NCBI RefSeq assembly: GCF_000429925.1
Contig: NZ_AUCU01000037.1
Coordinates: 1-48,341 of the forward strand
DNA from: Desulfatirhabdium butyrativorans DSM 18734
Lineage (GTDB): Bacteria > Desulfobacterota > Desulfobacteria > Desulfobacterales > Desulfatirhabdiaceae
DNA length: 48,341 nt
Direction: 5' to 3'
Under the pieces are notes generated by a model. That model saw only the letters and a list, made by a program, of their open reading frames with translations. It was not told where the DNA came from and did no database searches. Both the position numbers and the translations under genes were made by a program. This document shows, one piece after another, positions 42,435 to 48,341 of the stretch (its first letter is position 1; each line of letters opens with the position of its first letter).

Positions 42435-44360
42435 ATGAAAAGCCGAAAAAGAAAAACCCTCGCATGTTCAACCAGCCTGATCATCGCAACCGTCCTGCTG
42501 TTTCTTTGGATCACCAACAAGGGACAGCCTGCGGATATGCAAGGCGTTCTTGACAACACACTGCTGATCTTAAGCGCATTTGCAGTGATTGTTCTGATGT
42601 TTTTCATCTTCTTCGGTGATTTTTTTCATGACGACGGAACCATGCAAAAAAATCAGATCATCCTGATCCTGACGACAGTGATTTGCATCATTCAGGCTAC
42701 GCTGGCCTTTGCCGTATATTCGATGAAACAGCTTGAATTCGAGAATGAATCGCTGAACAAGGCCAAGGCCATTTTTGCCACCATCAAGCAGGATTTGTCC
42801 AAACCGGATTTCAGGCTTGCCACGATTCAGAAAACCGATGAAATCAGTTCGATCTACATCACCGATGATCAGAAACGAGTCATCATGGCCCAGAATGCCA
42901 GTCTGATCGGACGCGTCGTCGAGGTGGATCCGCTCCGTTCATACCGCTTTCCGCTTGGAAATCGGGTGGTGGTGATGGATATTTCGGCTGAGTATCAGCG
43001 AAAGATGGTCACGAATATTCTTCTCGATCTGCTGACGGTTCTGGTGGCATCCATCATTCTGACAGTGGAACTCATCCTCTTCATGATCCGATCGGTTGAA
43101 GACCGGTTTGATAGCACAACAAGAAACGCGGATCAGAAGGCAGCCATGATGACCGGTTATGTCAGACATATCGCCTTCTTTTTTTTCTTTGTCTCCCGGA
43201 TGGCTTCCACGTTTATCGCCCTGATCGCCAAAAACCTGGGTGGCAGTTTTTGGGGCATCAAGGATAATGTGCTTGCGGGTGTTCCACAATCTGCGGAATT
43301 CCTGCTTACCTGTGTTGCAATTTTTGCCACTTCGACGATAATCGAGAGAAAAGGCTGGAAAACATCCTTTACAGGAGGATTGCTGATCGTGGCCGGGGGA
43401 ACATTGCTGAGCGCTTTTTCCGCCCATATCCTGATGTTTATCGTTTCGCGGGCAGTAGTCGGTCTCGGATACGGCTTCTGCTGGATGACCTTGCGAAACT
43501 TCGCCCTCTTTACGAACAGCGACATGGAAAAAATCAACTGTTTTTCCATGCTGAACGCAGGAATATACGCAGGGATCATCTGCGGGGCGGTCACCGGCGC
43601 CGTACTTGCAGATATTCTGGGTTATCGGCTCGTACTGGTGGTGTCGGCCGTTTTGACAGCTTCATGTGTTCTTTCCATCAAAAGATTTCAGAACCTCTCT
43701 TACAGCCAGAGTTCAGTTGACGGCACAACATCGACGACAGGCCAGGGCGACATGGGCGGAAGATGCAACCAATTCAGAAAGGCCGGATTTCTGCATGTAC
43801 TGGTTTTCACCATACTGATGATTGTGCCATCCTGCATCATGGGATCTTATCTGAGCTATTACATTCCTATTTTTTTCAACGGTCTTGGCAAGCTCACCTC
43901 CGACATCGGACGCACGCAGCTTGTCTACGGGCTCGTCATCGTATACATCGGCCCCCACCTGATCCGTCTCATCCACAGACATCCCAATCTCTTCAACTGG
44001 AATATCGGATACAATATCCTGTTTTCCCTCGCGCTTACAGGGTTTGGATTATGGGGCGGGTTCATTCAGGCCATGCTCGTTGTATTTCTGCTGGGGATTG
44101 CCGACAGCTTTGGATTTGCCGTTCAGAACAACTACTTCCTGAATTTTGAATATGCGCGACTGACTGGAGAAAGCCATGCACTGTCATTGATCAGTTTGAT
44201 CAAAAAGCTGGCGGAAATGTTGGGTCCGATCGCCTTTGGCCTGACCTTTCTCTCCAGCGGATTCAACGGCATTACCGTCATGGGGTTCGTTTTTCTGGGC
44301 GCAACGATTCTTTACGTTTTCATTTCAAAAGGATGGCGAAATCATTCCCAATTGGCATAA
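42435..44360 (+). CDS. MFS transporter with N-terminal sensor-like membrane module
   Basis: A 641-residue membrane protein. Hydrophobic helices at about 10-27, 41-61 and 75-97 precede a roughly 95-residue extracytoplasmic segment (98-190), which has a Cache/PAS-like feel (SSIYITDDQKRVIMAQNASLIGR, FPLGNRVVVMDIS). Another helix follows (191-217). Residues 243-636 form a twelve-helix major facilitator domain (GIYAGIICGAVTGAVLADILGYR is the MFS motif region). AGGA lies upstream of ATG 42435. The fusion of a ligand-sensing module to a transporter is unusual. The ATP-grasp gene follows after 29 bases. Codons are AT-richer than in the adjacent trpS-lysS block. Confidence 0.75.
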   Translation: MKSRKRKTLACSTSLIIATVLLFLWITNKGQPADMQGVLDNTLLILSAFAVIVLMFFIFFGDFFHDDGTMQKNQIILILTTVICIIQATLAFAVYSMKQLEFENESLNKAKAIFATIKQDLSKPDFRLATIQKTDEISSIYITDDQKRVIMAQNASLIGRVVEVDPLRSYRFPLGNRVVVMDISAEYQRKMVTNILLDLLTVLVASIILTVELILFMIRSVEDRFDSTTRNADQKAAMMTGYVRHIAFFFFFVSRMASTFIALIAKNLGGSFWGIKDNVLAGVPQSAEFLLTCVAIFATSTIIERKGWKTSFTGGLLIVAGGTLLSAFSAHILMFIVSRAVVGLGYGFCWMTLRNFALFTNSDMEKINCFSMLNAGIYAGIICGAVTGAVLADILGYRLVLVVSAVLTASCVLSIKRFQNLSYSQSSVDGTTSTTGQGDMGGRCNQFRKAGFLHVLVFTILMIVPSCIMGSYLSYYIPIFFNGLGKLTSDIGRTQLVYGLVIVYIGPHLIRLIHRHPNLFNWNIGYNILFSLALTGFGLWGGFIQAMLVVFLLGIADSFGFAVQNNYFLNFEYARLTGESHALSLISLIKKLAEMLGPIAFGLTFLSSGFNGITVMGFVFLGATILYVFISKGWRNHSQLA

Positions 44361-44389
44361 GGCATCATGCAAGCGAAAGAGGCGTTTCG

Positions 44390-45322
44390 ATGAACATAGC
44401 AGTTGTCCACGGAGGCACTTCCACGGAAAGTGCAATCTCCTCGAAAAATGCGCATTACATCAGAGCCGCGCTTGCAGAAAACGGTCATAACGCCTTTATG
44501 CTGACGTTTGATGAAAATACCTACCTGACACTTCACGCTCAAAGGCCCGACCTTGTCTTCATCGCCGTACAGGGGAAACATCACGGCGACGGGACCATGC
44601 AGTCCATCTGCGAGATACTCAAAATTCCCTATACGGGTTCGAAAGCTGCGGCAGCAGCCCTGATCAATAACAAATTTTATTGCAAATCAATATGTTCCTA
44701 TCATCATATCCGGACACCCGAATATCTCCATTTGTCCATGCAGGCGTTTTTCGGAACCCCGCGCCGGGAAATCATCCGGGAAATCGAGAGAAAAATGCGT
44801 CTCCCGGTTGTCGCGAAAGCCGTATCCCAGGGCGGCAGTTTTGGAATCGAACTGATTCAAACCTGGGATGACTATGACTTGATCGCAAAGACCTTTGAAT
44901 TTGATAACGAGATCATTATCGAACGTTTCATCCGGGGGAAACCTGTCACCACAGCTATCCTGGAAATTCAACGTCGGCCGACACCGTTGGCAACCCTGAC
45001 ATGTTTTAACGTGGACCAGCCGAAAGATGGCTTATTTTTATTCAATCGACCATTCCTGGCCAAACCGGAAGAATATCCCAAGAATATGCTTGCGGAAATC
45101 GAACATACTGCGTTAAAGGCCTTCCATCTCCTCGGGGCAAAAAACTACGCAAGGGTTGATTTCATGGTCGAGGATGAAACCGGTTTGCCCTATTTCCTGG
45201 AAATCAATGCTGTTCCAGGTTTGAAGCCGGAAAGTTTCTTCCCGCAGGCCGCCAGAATATCCGGTATTTCCCTGAGCGAGCTGATCAGGATCATTACCGA
45301 AAACGAAATATCGATTGCCTGA
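44390..45322 (+). CDS. D-Ala-D-Ala-ligase-like ATP-grasp enzyme
   Basis: A 310-residue ATP-grasp ligase. Family motifs in order: GGTSTESAIS (the GGxSxExxVS of Ddl), QGKHHGDGTMQ (HGxxGEDGxxQ in Ddl, here altered), YTGSKAAAAALINNKFYCK, PVVAKAVSQGGSFGIELI, ERFIRGKPVTTAIL and ARVDFMVEDETGLPYFLEINAVPG with the metal-binding Glu and Asn. It could ligate D-Ala-D-Ala, but the altered HGxxGEDG motif and the transporter/phosphatase neighbours suggest another amino-acid ligation. ATG 44390 has AAGAGG upstream. The stop TGA is shared with the left end of a MITE-like element at 45315. Confidence 0.82.
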   Translation: MNIAVVHGGTSTESAISSKNAHYIRAALAENGHNAFMLTFDENTYLTLHAQRPDLVFIAVQGKHHGDGTMQSICEILKIPYTGSKAAAAALINNKFYCKSICSYHHIRTPEYLHLSMQAFFGTPRREIIREIERKMRLPVVAKAVSQGGSFGIELIQTWDDYDLIAKTFEFDNEIIIERFIRGKPVTTAILEIQRRPTPLATLTCFNVDQPKDGLFLFNRPFLAKPEEYPKNMLAEIEHTALKAFHLLGAKNYARVDFMVEDETGLPYFLEINAVPGLKPESFFPQAARISGISLSELIRIITENEISIA

Positions 45323-45442
45323 ACGAAAAACCCCTGTTTGGAGCAGTGCGCCGCCTGCGGGCAGGCAATTTTGCGATGCAGCGTGAAACAGCCCGCCCTC
45401 CGGCTCAGTTTGTACCCAAAACGGGTTTTCCGTTCAGCCACT
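45315..45442. mobile_element. MITE-like inverted-repeat element, 128-bp version
   Basis: Ends TTGCCTGAACGAAAAACCCC and GGGTTTTCCGTTCAGCCACTA are inverted repeats. The arms are GGAGCAGTGCGCCGCCTGCG and CGGCTCAGTTTGTACCCAAA, with a centre containing TTTTGCGATGCAGCGTG. It is the clearest complete copy and the reference for the shorter derivatives. It supplies the stop codon of the ATP-grasp gene. Confidence 0.85.
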
Positions 45443-45504
45443 ATCCAACAAAGGCGGCAAATGGCTGTAATGGGGTCCCCACTCGGAGAGCGGGAAATGC
45501 GGCC

Positions 45505-45604
45505 ATTATTCCGTAGAAAGCCGGAATCCAGTTTTACAACCACGGGAGTATGACCGGTTCCGGACCCCTCCTGCCGGAGACAGGATTTCGACGGGGTGAC
45601 GGGC
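45505..45604. repeat. Paired CCGGAATCC element, 100 bp
   Basis: Left AAGCCGGAATCCAGTTTT, internal CCGGTTCCGGACCC, right TTTCGACGGGGTGACGGGCC. Same ends as 13650-13735. Confidence 0.75.
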
Positions 45605-45612
45605 CACGGGAA

Positions 45613-45652
45613 TTTCGATTACGATGGCGATTACGACAACGACAACGATTAT
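45613..45652. repeat. Short hexamer array upstream of the phosphatase gene
   Basis: About seven hexamers (CGATTA, CGATGG, CGACAA), ending 67 bases before the SpoIIE-type phosphatase start. Confidence 0.88.
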
Positions 45653-45718
45653 ACCCGGCGTTGCGGGGAGAGGCCTTTTCACGATGAAAACCAGCAACCG
45701 GATATCAAGCAGGGCGTT

Positions 45719-47863
45719 ATGAAAAACTTCATGAGAAATTTGCGAATCGGAACGAAAATATTGGCTGTCATTCTGATTGTCTCGTTGTTTTCCCTGTTTT
45801 TCGTATCGGCGGTTTCCTATATCGAAATGCTGAATCTGACCAGATATTCCACAGATGCCAATACAAGGCTTGGCATCAATTCATCGGAAAAATCCAGAGA
45901 AGCACTCAAGGCCCAGGCAGAGGAATATATTGTCAAAATTGCCAGGGAACAGGCTTTGAAATGTGACGCGACGCTGGCCAAAGTACAGAGCGAGGTGTCT
46001 TCCGTTGCCGATTATCTGACATCGCTTTACCGGAACAGGGGAAATTTCAAAGGCCGTAAACTGCCGATGGTGCAGGAAACCGTAATGGGGCAGGCCAGTT
46101 CGAAATATATGCTTGCGCCCAAAGTCACCCGAACACCTGAGTTGGAGAAGGAACTTCTCCTGATCAGCAATGCGGAATATGTGTGCGCTCCGGTTTTCAC
46201 AAGCAATCCGATATTGAACAATATCTACTTGGGAACAACAACAGGAATTTCCTACCGGTATTCCAGGTCGAACGCCTACAATCCCGAGTACGATCCAAGG
46301 GAGCGCGGCTGGTATAAAAGCGCCATGCTGAACCCGAATCTGCCTGTATGGGTGGATACCTATCTGGACACCTATGGTTCAATCTGTGTGACCACTTCCA
46401 GGACATTTGCAGATCAAACCGGCCGACCCCGGGGCGTGGTCGCTTCGGATATCACCCTCAAAAGCATGCAGGATGATATTCTATCCATGAAAATCGGCAA
46501 AACGGGATATGCGTTTTTGCTGGATAACACCGGGAAAATCATTGCACATCCCCAATATGGAGAAGGACTGGACACCAAGCCCCTGGAAAATGCAACCGGA
46601 GATTACAGGCTGGCAATCCAGAACATTGTCGAGAACCGGGAGGGTCTGACAACCGCGCATATTGACGGCAAGCTGTCTTATATCGCCTATTCTAAATTTC
46701 CGACAACCGGATGGTCCCTTGCCATCGTTATGGAAGTTGCCGAAATTATCCGGCCTGCCGAAGAAACCAGAATGCAGATCGAGGAATATACATCGGAAGC
46801 CCAAACCTATATCACGAAGACACTGAGCAGCGTCCTGATCCGGCTCGTCGTCATACTGGCCGTTTCCGCGATGGTGATCCTCGTATTATCCTATCTGATT
46901 TCAAAAACCATCACCACACCCGTCAAACAGCTTGTCGAAAGGGTTACCAGCATCGGCAAAGGGGATTTGGATGTATGGATAGATGACCATGGAAAGGATG
47001 AAATCGCCGAACTGGCCAGAGCCTTCAATAAAATGACAGGCGATCTGAAAACCTATATCGCCAACCTCTCCAGGATAACGGCCGAAAAGGAAAGAATCAG
47101 CGCCGAACTCGACGTGGCCAGAAAGATCCAGGAAAGCATGCTGCCATGTATTTTCCCACCTTTTCCGGAAAGGGATGATTTTGAGATTTTTGCAACCATG
47201 ATTCCGGCCAAGGAAGTGGGAGGCGATTTCTATGATTTCTTTTTGGTGGACGAGGATCATCTGGCAGTCGTCATAGCCGATGTTTCGGGCAAAGGAGTTT
47301 CGGCTGCTCTATTCATGGTGATTTCCAAAACCCTTATCCAGAACAACGCACAATCAGGCAAACGGCCCGGAGATGTTTTCGAAACGGTAAACAACCAGCT
47401 CTGCAAAAACAACGGGGCGGATATGTTTGTCACCGCCTTTATGGGGATCCTGCAAATCAGCACAGGAGAATTTGTGTACGCAAATGCTGGACACAATCCG
47501 CCTTTACTGAAAAAAAATAATGGGGAATTTCAATGGCTGCCAACGGAACCGGGTTTTGTTCTGGCAAGCATGGAAGATTTCCGGTTCACTGAAAAGCGAA
47601 CACGGCTCGGTGAAGGAGACGTGCTGTTTCTCTATACGGATGGCGTAACCGAAGCGGCGAATACAGACAATGACCTGTACTCGGACAGTCGTTTGATTCA
47701 GGAGCTGAATGCCAACAAGGATCGAAATGTCATCGATCTGTTGAAATCGGTCAGGGCCAGTATTGCCGGCTTCGCGGGAGAGGCGGAGCAGTCCGATGAC
47801 ATCACGATGCTGGCCCTGAGCATTGGTAAAAAGCCAAATATTGCTTCAATGCCATCGACTTGA
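45719..47863 (+). CDS. Cache-HAMP-SpoIIE (PP2C) serine phosphatase
   Basis: A 714-residue membrane receptor phosphatase. Helix 11-33, a periplasmic double-Cache domain about 50-365, helix 373-394, HAMP about 395-450, a linker helix, and a SpoIIE/PP2C domain 475-702. Metal ligands are Asp503 (GGDFYDF), Asp521 (ADVSGKG), Asp641 (YTDGVTEA) and Asp693/694 (SDDITM). In the Cache domain Tyr191, Arg196, Trp198, Tyr199 and Asp244 (SDIT) fall at the spacing of the amino-acid-binding dCache motif (Y, R, W, Y, D of PctA). It probably dephosphorylates an anti-sigma-antagonist; none is encoded here. The start at ATG 45719 lacks a strong site; ATG 45731 is possible. Confidence 0.9.
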   Translation: MKNFMRNLRIGTKILAVILIVSLFSLFFVSAVSYIEMLNLTRYSTDANTRLGINSSEKSREALKAQAEEYIVKIAREQALKCDATLAKVQSEVSSVADYLTSLYRNRGNFKGRKLPMVQETVMGQASSKYMLAPKVTRTPELEKELLLISNAEYVCAPVFTSNPILNNIYLGTTTGISYRYSRSNAYNPEYDPRERGWYKSAMLNPNLPVWVDTYLDTYGSICVTTSRTFADQTGRPRGVVASDITLKSMQDDILSMKIGKTGYAFLLDNTGKIIAHPQYGEGLDTKPLENATGDYRLAIQNIVENREGLTTAHIDGKLSYIAYSKFPTTGWSLAIVMEVAEIIRPAEETRMQIEEYTSEAQTYITKTLSSVLIRLVVILAVSAMVILVLSYLISKTITTPVKQLVERVTSIGKGDLDVWIDDHGKDEIAELARAFNKMTGDLKTYIANLSRITAEKERISAELDVARKIQESMLPCIFPPFPERDDFEIFATMIPAKEVGGDFYDFFLVDEDHLAVVIADVSGKGVSAALFMVISKTLIQNNAQSGKRPGDVFETVNNQLCKNNGADMFVTAFMGILQISTGEFVYANAGHNPPLLKKNNGEFQWLPTEPGFVLASMEDFRFTEKRTRLGEGDVLFLYTDGVTEAANTDNDLYSDSRLIQELNANKDRNVIDLLKSVRASIAGFAGEAEQSDDITMLALSIGKKPNIASMPST

Positions 47864-47892
47864 GCTCTTCAGCGGGTTGATCTGACACTATA

Positions 47893-47936
47893 CGGCAGTG
47901 GGCAGTGGGCAGTCGGCAGTGGGCAGTGGGCAGTGT
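47893..47936. repeat. GGCAGTG heptamer array after the phosphatase gene
   Basis: Six heptamers (GGCAGTG, GGCAGTC) starting 30 bases after the stop, with the G-rich strand on the coding strand (G3N4 units). Confidence 0.9.
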
Positions 47937-47970
47937 CGTAGCGCGGCTGTCATGTCGCCACACTCTTACG

Positions 47971-48130
<160 letters not shown>

Positions 48131-48228
48131 ATCCTACATTCCACACCCCTCCGCAGGTGCGAAGGGATAATTTTCTGACCTATCTTTTTTCTGGACTCTG
48201 CTCATAGAATGTGGTAAAAGGGTTGGCC

Positions 48229-48341
48229 ATGAAAGTGCCAACTCTCATTCAAAGCCGTCTGATTACCGACGGGGATATTGATTTTGTCCGTGAACTGATC
48301 GAACAAAATCCTTCCTGGAGTCGGTATCGGTTGAGCCGGGA
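48229..48341 (+). CDS. DUF4338 (DruA-like) protein, 5' end only
   Basis: Thirty-seven codons from ATG 48229 to the window edge: LIQSRLITDGDIDFVRELIE then QNPSWSRYRLSR. The spacing of an acidic helix followed by N/HP.WSR..LSR matches the N-terminus of DUF4338 proteins, a family that includes the Druantia defence protein DruA and transposase-like genes. Which of the two cannot be told from this fragment. The upstream bases show no strong ribosome-binding site (GGTTGG). Confidence 0.6.
   Translation, partial: MKVPTLIQSRLITDGDIDFVRELIEQNPSWSRYRLSR

Overview
The window is a Gram-negative chromosome segment with high-GC core genes. It carries a complete late lipid A block (lpxD, fabZ, lpxA, lpxI, lpxB, msbA), bamA, a Skp/OmpH chaperone and the Lol exporter. 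The order trpS-lysS-lolC/E-lolD-bamA-ompH-lpxD-fabZ-lpxA-lpxI-oxidoreductase-lpxB-msbA, use of LpxI rather than LpxH, an oxygen-labile class I fumarase and a CdaA-type diadenylate cyclase point to an anaerobic Desulfobacterota-like bacterium (inference; no rRNA gene is present to test it).

Layout. 1-4.1 kb is an accessory patch: a broken hicA, a RelE-type toxin-antitoxin pair, a second small-gene cassette resembling a TumE-like toxin-antitoxin set, a ParB-like protein without ParA, and a broken S23 four-helix-bundle gene. The small-gene cassettes are separated by copies of one CG-rich repeat. 4.1-8.8 kb holds a PTS EIIA-like protein in an operon with an MgtA-type P-type ATPase, then a UspA protein. 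9.4-14.6 kb encodes class I fumarase, an MBL-fold hydrolase, class II aldolase and a HAD phosphatase. 14.9-19.5 kb is a large GH13+GH133 glycogen debranching enzyme translationally coupled to a free-standing CBM48 protein. 20.2-24.5 kb has a DUF2914 protein, a fused diadenylate cyclase-YbbR protein (CdaA-CdaR in one chain), an unknown 114-residue protein and a KhtT/KhtU-like cation:proton antiporter pair. 24.8-26.6 kb is a secreted papain-like protease. 26.8-42.1 kb is the envelope and aminoacyl-tRNA synthetase block, all on the minus strand. 42.4-47.9 kb, visibly more AT-rich, holds a sensor-MFS transporter, a D-Ala-D-Ala-ligase-like ATP-grasp enzyme and a Cache-HAMP-SpoIIE phosphatase. The right edge cuts a DUF4338-like gene.

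The most striking feature is the density of intergenic repeats of at least seven kinds: degenerate hexamer arrays, G-rich heptamer arrays placed just after stop codons, GGAGTCA heptamers, an inverted-repeat MITE-like element that truncates or abuts genes, paired CCGGCGAAAGCC elements, TCGACAGGCTC repeats and CGAAGGACGCGAAG-type repeats. Several genes have open frames that run into these arrays, so gene starts here were chosen from ribosome-binding sites and family length.

The best candidates for new biology are: (1) the transporter / ATP-grasp / phosphatase locus, whose phosphatase carries what looks like an amino-acid-binding dCache motif; (2) G-quadruplex-capable heptamer arrays on the coding strand after stop codons; (3) the EIIA-MgtA operon; (4) the single-chain CdaA-CdaR fusion.
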